Origin: CAXBDP01 sp041689935
GTDB taxonomy: Bacteria; Bacteroidota; Bacteroidia; Cytophagales; Cyclobacteriaceae
Direction of reading: 5' to 3'
Length of the DNA stretch: 47,997 nucleotides
Assembly (NCBI GenBank): GCA_041689935.1
Contig: JBDNFI010000093.1
Span: forward strand, 1-47,997
Shown here: in pieces, positions 8,097 to 16,608 of the stretch
Numbering within the stretch: position 1 is the first letter of the stretch
Layout of the letters: each line of letters opens with the position of its first letter
Notes under the pieces: generated by a model
What the model was told of the DNA's origin: nothing
The model's input: the letters and a program-made list of their open reading frames with translations, nothing else
The model's database searches: none
Made by a program: the position numbers and the translations under genes

Positions 8097-8410
8097 TGGT
8101 ACTAGAACTTAAGCCTAGCAATATGTATGCCTCTGGGCAGCTTATAATATTCAGCCCTACTGAGCACGGACTTTACCGTGAAGTTGTAGCCATAAGCCCC
8201 GAAAATGGCGACCAATACCACACAGTCGTGCAAGGGGATAGGCTAGATGCACTGGCGAGGAAGTTCTACGCTAACCGCTCGCAGCAGCCTGAGCTGTATT
8301 GGTGGGTGATAGCTGATGCTAATACAATTTACGACCCTACGGATATTTCAGGACTCGCTGGACAGAAAATATTGATACCTGACTTTTTAAGAGTACGTTT
8401 GTTGCTATGA
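8096..8410 (+). CDS. LysM-domain baseplate protein
   Basis: A 104-residue protein. Residues about 40-100 form a LysM domain: YHTVVQGDRLDALARKFYA, then WWVIADANTIYDPTDI and GQKILIPDF. Phage and injection-system proteins of this type sit in the inner baseplate between tape measure and hub, where LysM acts as a structural clamp rather than a secreted wall binder. No signal peptide is present. It overlaps both neighbours (TAATG upstream, ATGA downstream), indicating translational coupling. Confidence 0.85.
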   Translation: MVLELKPSNMYASGQLIIFSPTEHGLYREVVAISPENGDQYHTVVQGDRLDALARKFYANRSQQPELYWWVIADANTIYDPTDISGLAGQKILIPDFLRVRLLL

Positions 8411-9570
8411 GCACTTCTGCATTTTTCAGCGTAAAATTGAAGGACACAGGCCGGGACATATCTGGCCTGTTGGATTTTATGGATTTTGAGGGCAGCGTTG
8501 AAAAAGATAACGTACTCACTATAAAAGCCTCGAAGGAGTATTCAAAATCATTGATTGACGACCCTGAAATAGTGAACGGATTACGCCTGATTGTTCAGTG
8601 GGGGACTACTGACAAAGGCGTAAGCGCTCCTAAAGAGGTTGAGGTGGTAGACATAAAAACAACCTATGGGGAGCTTGTTAAAGCCACAATAGTTTGTTTT
8701 GATTACGGCAACAGACTGAAAAAAAACAAACCAGATCGCAAGTTCGAGAACATGACGGCCTCAGCCATAGTAAAACAAATAGCTGAAGGGCAGAACCTTA
8801 AGGCCAAGGTAGACAGAACTAACAAAGTGTATGCTGAGTTGAACCAAAACAAGCGCTCAGATTGGGAGGTTGTTGCAGAGCTGGCTAACAAGGAAGGCTT
8901 TGGCCAATTCATGTTTTACGTGGATAATGAAACGCTGTATTTTATAAAAAGGGACTTGAACAAAGAGCCCTTTAGAAAGTACAAATACGGAGAAAGCCCC
9001 TTCAAGCTTATGACAGTCACGACAAAACAGATAGAAATGTCGTCAGCTAAAAACGAGGTTGAGACAATATCAGTAGACCCAAGGACAAAACAGGTCGTAA
9101 TTAAAACATCCAGCAAAGGCACAGATACGAAGCTAGGAAAGACGATGAATAAACGAGACGTTGATGGTGTGTGGCAAAGCAGCTCTTATAAGCAATCACT
9201 ACCAGTGCCGACTATGCCTAAAGAGGAGCAGCAGAATCTTACGGACTCAGTATCAAACGAGGCGCTGTTATCAGTAATGGAGGCCGATTTGGAAGTGTTG
9301 CCAGACCCTGAATTGAAGGAGAATGAGGTGATAGAGATAAGCGGTGTTTCGGCCAAGCATGAGGGTAACTGGTATGTCGTCGCTATCCGACAGACTATAC
9401 AAGGAGGCAGTGCTACACTGGCTAGAATAACGCTTAAACGGAACGCCTCAAACAGCCCTGTTTCTAATTCTACTATAGAGGCAGACAAGGTGAATAACAA
9501 GCCCGGTAAAAACAAAGAGAACACAAAAACAGTAGTTAGTAGGGATGTAAACGGTAATGTAATAGATTAG
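8407..9570 (+). CDS. Baseplate central hub protein (gpD/gp27-like)
   Basis: A 387-residue protein of the phage late control D / T4 gp27 type, forming the trimeric hub that links tube and spike. The N-terminus FFSVKLKDTGRDISGLLDFMDFEGSVEKD and the central motif TASAIVKQIAEGQNL...SDWEVVAELANKEGFGQFMF are typical of the family. The C-terminal 120 residues are Ser/Lys/Asn rich, with a predicted beta fold followed by a flexible tail. The spike gene follows after two bases. Confidence 0.88.
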   Translation: MSTSAFFSVKLKDTGRDISGLLDFMDFEGSVEKDNVLTIKASKEYSKSLIDDPEIVNGLRLIVQWGTTDKGVSAPKEVEVVDIKTTYGELVKATIVCFDYGNRLKKNKPDRKFENMTASAIVKQIAEGQNLKAKVDRTNKVYAELNQNKRSDWEVVAELANKEGFGQFMFYVDNETLYFIKRDLNKEPFRKYKYGESPFKLMTVTTKQIEMSSAKNEVETISVDPRTKQVVIKTSSKGTDTKLGKTMNKRDVDGVWQSSSYKQSLPVPTMPKEEQQNLTDSVSNEALLSVMEADLEVLPDPELKENEVIEISGVSAKHEGNWYVVAIRQTIQGGSATLARITLKRNASNSPVSNSTIEADKVNNKPGKNKENTKTVVSRDVNGNVID

Positions 9571-9572
9571 CC

Positions 9573-10232
9573 ATGTTTGAAAGTATTTTAAAGAGATTCG
9601 GGCTGGAGTATTACGGGAGATACTATGCCAGCTACAGGGGGTTTGTTTCCAGCAACGAAGACCCAGAATTCTTAGGCAGATTGCAGTTAATCATACCACA
9701 AGTATCTGGAGACAAGCCACTGAAATACTGGGCATGGCCGAAGGGCAACTTTGCAGGCGCTAATTGTGGCATGTTTTTTATTCCAAGCCCAAAGGACGGT
9801 GTCTGGGTGAGCTTTGAGAACGGCGACCCTCAATACCCTATATGGGAGCAGGGATGGTGGGGTAACGGTGAAGTCCCAGCAGCGGCGAAGAACAATGGAA
9901 ATAAGCCCACCAACAACGTAATTCAAACTAAGTCAGGCCACAGGCTTGAAATGGACGACTTTGAAAATCGTATTCGTATTGTGAGTAAGTCCGGGCTGGT
10001 GTTTGAAATGAACAGCGAAGGAAAATTCTCACTAGGCAAAGAAGGTGAGGCAACTTACCATGCAGCAAGAGCTGAAAAAGCCATAGCTATTTTAGAGGAT
10101 TTGATTAAAGGACTTGAACAAGCCAAAACGGCCACCTCGATAGGAGCTCAGCCGCTATTAAATCTGGCGTATTTTACAGGCTTGAAAGAAAAGTTATCTG
10201 AAATCAAGTCTGATAAAGTAACTTTGGAGTAA
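9573..10232 (+). CDS. Baseplate spike protein with OB-fold (gp5/VgrG N-domain-like)
   Basis: A 219-residue spike protein. Residues 20-105 (GFVSSNEDPEFLGRLQLIIP, WAWPKGNFAG, GMFFIPSPKDGVWVSFENGD) match the OB-fold of T4 gp5 and VgrG. Residues 115-150 contain IQTKSGHRLEMDDFENRIRI, the repeat that leads into a beta-helical needle. No lysozyme domain is inserted, unlike T4. The C-terminal 70 residues are helical. It follows the hub gene directly. Motif copy 4 lies near its 3' end. Confidence 0.9.
   Translation: MFESILKRFGLEYYGRYYASYRGFVSSNEDPEFLGRLQLIIPQVSGDKPLKYWAWPKGNFAGANCGMFFIPSPKDGVWVSFENGDPQYPIWEQGWWGNGEVPAAAKNNGNKPTNNVIQTKSGHRLEMDDFENRIRIVSKSGLVFEMNSEGKFSLGKEGEATYHAARAEKAIAILEDLIKGLEQAKTATSIGAQPLLNLAYFTGLKEKLSEIKSDKVTLE
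10215..10225 (+). repeat. Dispersed AAAGTAACTTT motif, copy 4
   Basis: Exact copy in plus orientation, eight bases before the end of the spike gene, read as Lys-Val-Thr-Leu. Confidence 0.75.
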
Positions 10233-10233
10233 G

Positions 10234-10467
10234 ATGCCACTCATAAAAACCACACTCGTTCAGGCGATTAAGGCTGCGCTTGATGCAGTCGAGACCGAAG
10301 CCAAAAAAGGCTCAGAGGATACAGATGCAGTAAAGCAGCAGTATGCCGATGAAATAGCCGATGCTATTGATGTGTACATTAAGTCAGCTACTGTAACAGG
10401 AGCTTTCACGGGCACTAGCTCAGCTGGGCCAGTTACAGGAACTTTAACAGGAGGAACTATCACATGA
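10234..10467 (+). CDS. Small baseplate-region protein (77 aa)
   Basis: A 77-residue protein with a helical first 50 residues (IKAALDAVETEAKKG...IADAIDVYIKSA) and a Gly/Thr-rich tail with GTLTGGTIT. It begins one base after the spike stop and overlaps the gp25-like gene by four bases. Small proteins in this position occur in many Bacteroidota myophages. A spike tip or wedge accessory role is plausible, but there is no PAAR signature. Confidence 0.7.
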   Translation: MPLIKTTLVQAIKAALDAVETEAKKGSEDTDAVKQQYADEIADAIDVYIKSATVTGAFTGTSSAGPVTGTLTGGTIT

Positions 10468-10841
10468 CTGACTATCTAGGGCAAGGCATTAAGTACCCTT
10501 TGCAGCTTGTTGCTGGCAGGGTAAATACTGTTTCTGATGTGGACAACATAAACCAAAGCCTCTACAATATTTTCTCTACGCCCAAGGGCTCAAACCTGAT
10601 GAACAGGGAATATGGGTTTAGAGGCCATGAACTTTCATTTGAGCCCAACGACAGCGTGCTGGAGTCGATGCTTAGACTGTTTATAGAGGAGGCTATCGTG
10701 GCCTTTGAGCCTAGAGTAAGATTTAAAAAAGCGGCCTTCTCCACCGAGGCAGACAGGTGTACTATGGCCGTCTATTATGAAATACGTTCTAGCAAAGAGC
10801 TGGGATTTTTTGGCTACCCTTTTAACCGAAATTTGACATGA
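10464..10841 (+). CDS. Baseplate wedge protein (gp25-like)
   Basis: A 125-residue member of the GPW/gp25 family, which joins the wedge to the hub and starts sheath polymerisation. Conserved features are the YNIFSTPKGSNLMNREYGFRG segment (residues about 33-53) and LRLFIEEAIVAFEPRVRF (about 71-88). GGAGG lies 11 bases before the ATG, which overlaps the stop of the 77-aa gene. The downstream gpJ-like gene overlaps by four bases. Confidence 0.92.
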   Translation: MTDYLGQGIKYPLQLVAGRVNTVSDVDNINQSLYNIFSTPKGSNLMNREYGFRGHELSFEPNDSVLESMLRLFIEEAIVAFEPRVRFKKAAFSTEADRCTMAVYYEIRSSKELGFFGYPFNRNLT

Positions 10842-12493
10842 TAAATACGTGGATAAGGTATTTTGACCGTACCTATGACCAAATACGACAACAGATACTG
10901 GACAATTTAGCCAGCAGAGTTCCTGAAATGACAGACCGCACCGACAACAATTTGTTTGTGCGGCTTTTGTCTATCTGGGCAGGCGTGGCTGAAATGCTGG
11001 GATACTATATAGACAATGCAGCGAGGGAAAGCTTCTCCCCAACAGCCAGACGGCTATCCAGCATGGTAACGCTTGCAGAGCAGCACGACCTGAGAGTAAG
11101 AGCTTTCAAAGCAGCCAGCACTCAGGTAACTTTTACGCTAGCTGCTGTAGTCGGTGATGATGTGATTATTCCAGCCGGTTCTAGCATATTCACGCCAGAA
11201 GGTGTAGAGTTCAAAACAGTGCAGTCGTCGGTGATAATCGGAGGCCAGCTAGCTGTCACAGTGGATGTCAAACAGCTGACTCAGGTATTGGGTGTAGTGT
11301 TAGGCGTAGCTACCGGAGCAGCCCGGCAAGAGTATGTACTTTCTGGACAGCCAGCGGCCAACGCCGCCACAGCCAAAGTCAATAATATAGCGTGGGCGCT
11401 CAAAGAGACCTTAGCAACATCTGTATCTACTGATGAGCACTATGTTATGACTGTTAACAGAGAAGGCCAAGTAATTATTCGATTCGGTGACGGCGTGAAC
11501 GGCAAAAGGCCGCCTGCCAGCCAGCAAATTACGGTAGATTACAGCACCACTCTGGGAGCACTAGGAAACAGCGTAGAGGCTAACACTATCACCGACTCAG
11601 ACGCACTTCAGGAGACGTTACCGAGCTACCCATTTACAGTAAGTAATTCGGCCAAAGCCACAGGAGGCGGTGCTATTGATAGTGTGGAGCAGCTAAGGTA
11701 TCTTATTCCGAATAGTGTACGAACTCGCTGGAGTGCTGTTACGGCGCAGGATTTCATTGACATTGCTCAGCAAGCCGCTGGGGTTATACGAGCAGGTATA
11801 GAACTAAAATGTACTAAACAGGTGCTTGTATTTATTGTGCCAGATGGTGGTGGGATAGCATCGAGCTTATTACTGTCCGATACTCAGGCTTATATAGCCG
11901 CTAGGAAGATTGTTACTATGCAAGTGGAGGTGTATTCAGCTGGAGAGGTTCGGATGCTTATACGCCTACGGGTGAGGGTGCTAGCAGGCTTTAGCAGGGC
12001 TATAGTTGGAGCAGCCGTAACAGCGGCTTTGACGAGCTACCTGAGCTACTTGAAACAGGAGATTTCAGGGCGTGTAAACATTGGAGATATTTACCAACTG
12101 ATTGAAAACGTCCCCGGAGTAGACAGCTCTGATTTGGAGAGATTCACTCCACAGCCTTACGCCAGACCGCTTGCCTCTGGCGTTCCTGCCCTAAGCTGGA
12201 CTAGAACTCTAAAGCCAGCAGCGGCTGGGGAGGTTTTATGGAAAGTGGTAATGACAGCCAGCAACGCCTTTATAGTGTACAGGAACAACGTGTTTATAGG
12301 AGGCTACACTGCTGGGCAGACAGTGGTAACGCCAGAACTGGACTTTATTATAAGTACCAATAACTATGCTATAAACCACAGCTGGGAGTTTAGAACTTAC
12401 AGGTACACGGGCAACCTGTCTTTGAATGAGCCGAGTATTCCAGTAGCCTACGCTGGAGATATTGCACTAATACTAGAGGGAGGCGTAGCATGA
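10838..12493 (+). CDS. Baseplate wedge protein J (gp6/gpJ-like)
   Basis: A 551-residue baseplate J-family protein that forms the main wedge ring. The N-terminus has LASRVPEMTDRTDNNLFVRLLSIWAG. The middle contains YVMTVNREGQVIIRFGDGVNGKRPP and LRYLIPNSVRTRWSAVTAQDF, hallmark segments of the family. The C-terminal 100 residues form a separate predicted beta domain rich in aromatic residues, longer than in P2 J. It overlaps the gpI-like gene by four bases. Confidence 0.92.
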   Translation: MINTWIRYFDRTYDQIRQQILDNLASRVPEMTDRTDNNLFVRLLSIWAGVAEMLGYYIDNAARESFSPTARRLSSMVTLAEQHDLRVRAFKAASTQVTFTLAAVVGDDVIIPAGSSIFTPEGVEFKTVQSSVIIGGQLAVTVDVKQLTQVLGVVLGVATGAARQEYVLSGQPAANAATAKVNNIAWALKETLATSVSTDEHYVMTVNREGQVIIRFGDGVNGKRPPASQQITVDYSTTLGALGNSVEANTITDSDALQETLPSYPFTVSNSAKATGGGAIDSVEQLRYLIPNSVRTRWSAVTAQDFIDIAQQAAGVIRAGIELKCTKQVLVFIVPDGGGIASSLLLSDTQAYIAARKIVTMQVEVYSAGEVRMLIRLRVRVLAGFSRAIVGAAVTAALTSYLSYLKQEISGRVNIGDIYQLIENVPGVDSSDLERFTPQPYARPLASGVPALSWTRTLKPAAAGEVLWKVVMTASNAFIVYRNNVFIGGYTAGQTVVTPELDFIISTNNYAINHSWEFRTYRYTGNLSLNEPSIPVAYAGDIALILEGGVA

Positions 12494-13128
12494 GTTGGGT
12501 TACTAGGCTGTTTAATGATTACTTCACTTCGCACGACAAGCTTGTAGATGTTAACAGGGACGTAAACGGTGTTGGTACGTTTGAGCGCTATATAGGAGTC
12601 GCTGGGCTGATGTTAGACGAGGAAATAGTACCACGTATAGAACAGCTCCAGACAAGCACCCTAGACCCTTATACAGCTCAGGACAGGTATGTAAGTATTA
12701 TGGAGACAGCACTTGGTGTGCCGATAAATATTTTTACTGATGTTGTCGACAAAAGGAGACTGGTTGCGCAGTTCAGAACCTTTACCCAATACAAGGGGAC
12801 GACCAAGGGCTATGAGCTTATGTACAACCTGTTGGGAGTTGTAGTGGATAGCATAATTGTAAATTTTCCAGTGGGGCAGCTCGACCTAGGAACCTTCGAC
12901 AACCCGGATAGAACCTTTGACATGGCTTGCTCTGGGTGCGTGACTTACGAGGTTGAACTGTCAGGCAACGCTCAGCTAACAGCTGAATTATCCAGAGCAC
13001 TGTTAAGTATAGAACAGTTTAATAGGCCAGTCGATGCAGTTATGTTAGATTTGCGATACAACGGCCAAAGCTTAATTCTTTTAGGAGATTTTAATGATGA
13101 TTTTAATGATGACTTTTATACTGGTTGA
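12490..13128 (+). CDS. Baseplate/tail protein I-like (gpI)
   Basis: A 212-residue protein of the phage tail protein I type, which partners gpJ and links wedges to fibres. DEEIVPRIEQLQTSTLDPYTAQD and RTFTQYKGTTKGYELMYNLLGV are characteristic. The C-terminus ends in a duplicated FNDD from a 12-base tandem repeat (13087-13110). A GGAGG-like sequence in the end of gpJ precedes the start. It is followed by a membrane coiled-coil gene one base later. Confidence 0.87.
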   Translation: MSWVTRLFNDYFTSHDKLVDVNRDVNGVGTFERYIGVAGLMLDEEIVPRIEQLQTSTLDPYTAQDRYVSIMETALGVPINIFTDVVDKRRLVAQFRTFTQYKGTTKGYELMYNLLGVVVDSIIVNFPVGQLDLGTFDNPDRTFDMACSGCVTYEVELSGNAQLTAELSRALLSIEQFNRPVDAVMLDLRYNGQSLILLGDFNDDFNDDFYTG

Positions 13129-13129
13129 T

Positions 13130-13510
13130 ATGGCAACAGAAGCCGCTAACAGTTCGAGCTGGAGGGATATAGGAATGTTCTTTTTAGTGCTTATTCAAGC
13201 AATATTCGGGCTGCTTGCTCGAAGGCTAATTAATCAGCTCGACACTACCACAGCATCAGGAGAAGCTAATGAAAAGAAGATTATGTCGGTAGAGGGAAAT
13301 TCAAAACTGGCGGATGCTAAGCTGTCTGGTCAGCTAAATGTTATACAGTCAGAAATGGCTTCGATGGAAAAAAACAACCAGCTACAATTAAACAACATAG
13401 GGCATAATGTTGACGAAATTAAGCTGGGGCTTAAAAATTACATCGAACAGGACAAGACAGATAAGGTCTGGTTAAGGGAAAAGCTGGACCAATTAGTAAT
13501 TAAAAAGTAA
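13130..13510 (+). CDS. Single-pass membrane coiled-coil protein (126 aa)
   Basis: I prefer ATG 13130, one base after the gpI stop, over ATG 13094 inside gpI; this gives MATEAANSSSWRDIG and 126 residues. Residues 16-35 (MFFLVLIQAIFGLLARRL) are one hydrophobic segment. Residues 40-126 form a charged coiled coil. The topology resembles small holin-like or spanin-like proteins and also membrane-inserting tail components. Its place between baseplate and fibre genes, far from the lysis cassette, leaves the role open. The stop codon lies in motif copy 5. Confidence 0.75.
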   Translation: MATEAANSSSWRDIGMFFLVLIQAIFGLLARRLINQLDTTTASGEANEKKIMSVEGNSKLADAKLSGQLNVIQSEMASMEKNNQLQLNNIGHNVDEIKLGLKNYIEQDKTDKVWLREKLDQLVIKK

Positions 13511-13514
13511 CTTT
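13504..13514 (+). repeat. Dispersed AAAGTAACTTT motif, copy 5
   Basis: Exact copy in plus orientation, supplying the TAA stop of the membrane coiled-coil gene and ending three bases before the next ATG. Confidence 0.75.
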
Positions 13515-13517
13515 ATT

Positions 13518-14678
13518 ATGGCACAAGTAAGAGATTTTGAATACAAGCAGGACGACACCACTAGACGTATGAACTCTAGGCTGATAGGCGTAGTTGGAGC
13601 AGGCAGGTACAGGGGATTTACCTCAGCAGCCTTTGCAGCTAATATGAACTTGACTCTGGAGCATCCAACAGGGGCGGTGCTCCCAGAGGGCAACGTGTTT
13701 ACAGATAATGTCGGTGTCTGGGTAAGCACACAAGGTGTTGTTATAAAGGAAACCGAGGAGCTGGTGTTTCCAATAGCCCCGAACACCTCAGCTGAGGTGC
13801 GTGTAGATTTGATTGTAGCGGTTCACGTTATTGTCGATATTACAGGAGGGCAGCCAGCTATTTACACGGTGATAAAAGGCACGCCGGGCGCTGGAGTGCC
13901 TGAGCTGTTAAACCCAGACGTATCAGTAATTTTAGGAACGCTCACTTTACAGGGAAATACCACTGTGTTAGCTGGCTCTGGCGTTGAGTATGCACTATCG
14001 CCAGTACCTAAATTTGCTAATGACTCCTCGCTAGACCAGTTAGTAGCTAGCAACCTCGCTACGCTTACAAGCCGTATTGATGAACTGGAACTGCAAGGGC
14101 TAGCCGATGTCGCTATGCCTATAACTAAGCAAGCAGGGCAGGTTGTTATGTACTTAGGAGGAGTTTGGACAAATGTCGGCCTACTAACCTATTTGCAGAG
14201 TCAGATTATAAAGATGGGTAAGCGAATAGAAGGGAGTGCTACTTATAAAACGCTGGCAGGCATATTCAGCTCCAACGCTCCAGTCGTAGGCGCTATTGAG
14301 ATAGCTACACAGTGGAGTCTCAACAACGGCGCTGAGGAGCATGGTAATTACATTGAGATAGACAGCTCTAATCCAGTGCAGTGGCCTGCTCCAGCGGACG
14401 TGCCAGCAGGCTATTATGACGTGCATACAATAGTGTCCACTGCTAAGGTTGGCACTCGTGTTGAACTGTGCTTCATATCAGCTGGCACACCCGTAGTAAA
14501 TTTTGTAATTCAGGCAGGTCAGGATTACTTAGGAACAGGCATAATTCCGGGCTCTTTTATCTTACCACCAATCTATAAAAAAGGAGCAGCCCCCAACGCT
14601 GTTTTCGTGCCCGTTGTCGGCGTGTCTTACGGATTACTCAGGAGATCAAACGGCTGGGAAATACTGGAGTACGCTTAA
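13518..14678 (+). CDS. Baseplate-attached fibre or appendage protein
   Basis: A 386-residue protein. The N-terminal 130 residues (MAQVRDFEYKQDDTTRRMNSRLIG to VDLIVAVHVIVDITGG) look like a baseplate attachment domain of the kind that follows gpI in Bacteroidota myophages. A short coiled coil lies at about 170-195 (LDQLVASNLATLTSRIDELEL). The C-terminal 150 residues are predicted beta and may form a receptor-binding head. It is the last gene of the tail module and is followed by a strong terminator. The role is inferred from gene order and domain pattern. Confidence 0.65.
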   Translation: MAQVRDFEYKQDDTTRRMNSRLIGVVGAGRYRGFTSAAFAANMNLTLEHPTGAVLPEGNVFTDNVGVWVSTQGVVIKETEELVFPIAPNTSAEVRVDLIVAVHVIVDITGGQPAIYTVIKGTPGAGVPELLNPDVSVILGTLTLQGNTTVLAGSGVEYALSPVPKFANDSSLDQLVASNLATLTSRIDELELQGLADVAMPITKQAGQVVMYLGGVWTNVGLLTYLQSQIIKMGKRIEGSATYKTLAGIFSSNAPVVGAIEIATQWSLNNGAEEHGNYIEIDSSNPVQWPAPADVPAGYYDVHTIVSTAKVGTRVELCFISAGTPVVNFVIQAGQDYLGTGIIPGSFILPPIYKKGAAPNAVFVPVVGVSYGLLRRSNGWEILEYA

Positions 14679-14680
14679 TC

Positions 14681-14720
14681 AAAAAAAAACCTCTGATGCT
14701 TGTATCAGAGGTTTTTTTTT
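14681..14720 (+). terminator. Strong terminator ending the tail module
   Basis: CCTCTGAT (14690-14697) pairs with ATCAGAGG (14704-14711), extended by nine A on one side and nine T on the other. It should work in both directions and closes the structural operon. Confidence 0.93.
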
Positions 14721-14739
14721 ATTTTATACTATATTTTTA

Positions 14740-14770
14740 TTTGTTACTATTAAAAATATTCGTATATTTA
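14740..14770 (+). promoter_or_regulatory. Phage-family promoter 1
   Basis: TTTGTTAC from 14740, a spacer centred on AAAAATAT, and TATATTTA at 14763-14770; TTTG to TATA spacing is 19. It is the best match to the family together with the copy at 46136, which shares the following ATAAGCAAACAAAC leader. Drives the accessory operon starting at 14795. Confidence 0.8.
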
Positions 14771-14794
14771 TATAAGCAAACAAACACCCACACC

Positions 14795-15148
14795 ATGAAA
14801 ACCTCAACCGTAACCACAATGTCAGAGCTAAAACTTCAAATTGAAGCTTGGATGACAACGGAGGCACAAACAACTGTCGACACTTATTTTGCTGAAAATT
14901 TAACAGCCCTCATTGCTCCTAAGTTTAGTGTGTCTTACGGACGTAAGTACGCAAAGATTATGCAGGAACACGCCGTCTGGGCATTCATTGCTTTATTTAA
15001 TGAGCCTAATAAGAATATTGTTATAGGCGATTTACTTAAACCAGCTTCTTTTCAAATGCCTGCAAAAAATAGTTGTGGTAACATCTTAGATGGTACTGCT
15101 AATTATTGGACTTATGGCCCTTCTCGCTCAAAACAAACCCCTAAATAG
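14795..15148 (+). CDS. Hypothetical protein (117 aa)
   Basis: The start is ATG 14795 (MKTSTVTTMSELKLQIEAW), because the longer frame from 14696 would begin inside the terminator. It has no Shine-Dalgarno; the leader is A/C rich. The protein is mixed helical, contains SYGRKYAKIMQEHAVWAFIAL and ends in a polar tail. There is no recognised domain, signal peptide or membrane segment. As the first gene after a phage-family promoter it is probably expressed early, and could be a host-interaction protein, but this is inference. Confidence 0.75.
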   Translation: MKTSTVTTMSELKLQIEAWMTTEAQTTVDTYFAENLTALIAPKFSVSYGRKYAKIMQEHAVWAFIALFNEPNKNIVIGDLLKPASFQMPAKNSCGNILDGTANYWTYGPSRSKQTPK

Positions 15149-15622
15149 ATGGAAACCTTAACACTACAGCAGTGCAAGCATCTGCTAGCCCAGAACATGG
15201 ATATGGAGTTCTTCATATCCAGTGACGACCACAAAGACCATGTTATTAAAGTCGGCCAACGTAATTACGACATGATGTTTAACAGAATGAAGATAAGGGC
15301 AGGGCTGACTGACAAGCCGCAGGTAGGAGACTTCGTGGTGTTAGAGAAGGAGCACACCGCCCCTGTAATAAAACGAGTAGCCCACATCTGGGACTTCGAG
15401 GGAGGCGGCATTCAAACCGGAGGCGTGAGTGGTTATCACCTAGCCAGCAGCGGCAACTGTTCCTATTCTGGAGGCTTAGACTCAGTAATCCCTTTTGAGA
15501 AGTTTGAAAAAACAACCGATACAAAAGATGGGTACGTTTGGAGTTTTAGGGATGATTGTGCAAGAGCACATAATGGCGTACATTGCGCCTTTAAATTTAA
15601 CGTATTCAAAGTAAGACTATGA
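15149..15622 (+). CDS. Hypothetical protein (157 aa)
   Basis: It begins right after the previous stop codon and overlaps the acyl carrier protein gene by four bases. Residues 60-125 look beta-rich, with VGDFVVLEKEHTAPVIKRVAHIW and a Gly/Ser-rich loop (GGGIQTGGVSGYHLASSGN). There are four Cys near the middle and end, but no metal-binding spacing that I recognise. DUF-type phage proteins with a similar 'product of control of lighting' small beta fold exist, but I cannot name the family. Confidence 0.75.
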   Translation: METLTLQQCKHLLAQNMDMEFFISSDDHKDHVIKVGQRNYDMMFNRMKIRAGLTDKPQVGDFVVLEKEHTAPVIKRVAHIWDFEGGGIQTGGVSGYHLASSGNCSYSGGLDSVIPFEKFEKTTDTKDGYVWSFRDDCARAHNGVHCAFKFNVFKVRL

Positions 15623-15861
15623 CCCGACAGCACATTTTCAGTATAATAGCAAGTCAAGTGGCTGACGCAATCTGCGCAGAGTTCTCAACAATAACCGAGG
15701 AATCCACGCTAAAGGGAGACCTGCACATGGACTCCCTTGATGTCACAGAGCTAGTCTATTTGATAGAGCAGAGGTTCGATGCGCCTATCGTCGTCTCCCC
15801 GGCCACAGTAGGAGATTTGGTTACGGCTGTTTACAAAGAAATAAACGATGACAACAAATAA
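15619..15861 (+). CDS. Acyl carrier protein
   Basis: An 80-residue ACP. The DSLD motif (Asp38-Ser39-Leu40-Asp41) holds the serine that receives 4'-phosphopantetheine from a host transferase. The surrounding four-helix pattern, with VTELVYLIEQRFD and the third-helix ATVGDLVTAVYKEI, is complete. ACPs carry acyl thioesters for lipid synthesis or for acyltransferases. No fatty-acid enzyme is nearby. Possible partners are the host or the WbqC-like and deacetylase genes at 42688-44000. It overlaps its upstream neighbour and is followed six bases later by the next gene. Confidence 0.88.
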   Translation: MTRQHIFSIIASQVADAICAEFSTITEESTLKGDLHMDSLDVTELVYLIEQRFDAPIVVSPATVGDLVTAVYKEINDDNK

Positions 15862-15867
15862 ACCAGC

Positions 15868-16281
15868 ATGAAAGATATTTTACTAGACAGATACCCAGCC
15901 ACTGTTAAAATAGTAGGCTACGGCACTACTCGACAAGTGTCTGTAAACGACATAGAGCTGAATATTGCACGCTCTAGGGACGTGTTCAAGCACAGTGTAG
16001 AATTTAACTGGGGCTATGAAGGGAGTGGGCCAGCTCAGCTAGCGCTGGCGCTGTTGCTGGAGGTTACGGGCGAACCGCAACAAGCGCTAAATCTGTACCA
16101 CAACTTCAAACGAACTTTTGTGTCGAAGTTTCCGGGCAGTTTTACAGCTACCATAGCGCTCAGGGAGTGGGCACAGGCAGTCAAAGAGGACTTACCTAAC
16201 CAAAATACTGCCACTGATTTTATGGTGTTAGCAGATGCCCTGTTCGAGCACATACATATAAAGAGTGTGGGGCGTTTTTAG
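15868..16281 (+). CDS. DUF6166-like protein (137 aa)
   Basis: A 137-residue protein whose centre, FNWGYEGSGPAQLALALLLE, resembles the conserved segment of DUF6166 proteins found in phages and plasmids. The function of that family is not known to me. The N-terminus is predicted beta and the C-terminal 70 residues helical. It lies between the acyl carrier protein and a coiled-coil gene whose ATG directly follows its stop codon. Confidence 0.7.
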   Translation: MKDILLDRYPATVKIVGYGTTRQVSVNDIELNIARSRDVFKHSVEFNWGYEGSGPAQLALALLLEVTGEPQQALNLYHNFKRTFVSKFPGSFTATIALREWAQAVKEDLPNQNTATDFMVLADALFEHIHIKSVGRF

Positions 16282-16608
16282 ATGCTGCCTAAGCAAGAAG
16301 AGTATCAGACCCTGCTAGAAGCTGTAGAAACGCTGGATAAGCGTATAGCGCAACTTAAAATATTGCGCAGCTACACCCAGCAGCGAGCTCAGTTCGTAGA
16401 TGCGCTTATACAGCATGAAGCAGTAGACAATCTACTGCCTACAAACGGGCAGGTAATTATAGACTTCCAATATAGAACACGGCTGGAAGACTTGACCAAA
16501 GAGCTCGACAGCTCCAGCGAAATGACTGTTTGGTTTATAGGCAGAGAGTATGACCAGAAGCGTATTAATAAAGCGCTGGCACTATACGATATTTTGTACC
16601 CAAAATAA
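16282..16608 (+). CDS. Hypothetical coiled-coil protein (108 aa)
   Basis: It starts at the base after the previous stop. Residues 1-50 form a predicted coiled coil (LLEAVETLDKRIAQLKILRSY). The second half carries a short beta stretch and a helical end. There is no recognised domain. Last gene of the 14795 operon; its stop codon lies in an inverted repeat that also covers the next promoter. Confidence 0.7.
   Translation: MLPKQEEYQTLLEAVETLDKRIAQLKILRSYTQQRAQFVDALIQHEAVDNLLPTNGQVIIDFQYRTRLEDLTKELDSSSEMTVWFIGREYDQKRINKALALYDILYPK

Noticed and set aside
13087..13110. 12-base tandem repeat at the end of the gpI-like gene
   Set aside because: Only two copies that keep the frame; a simple local duplication rather than a regulatory array.
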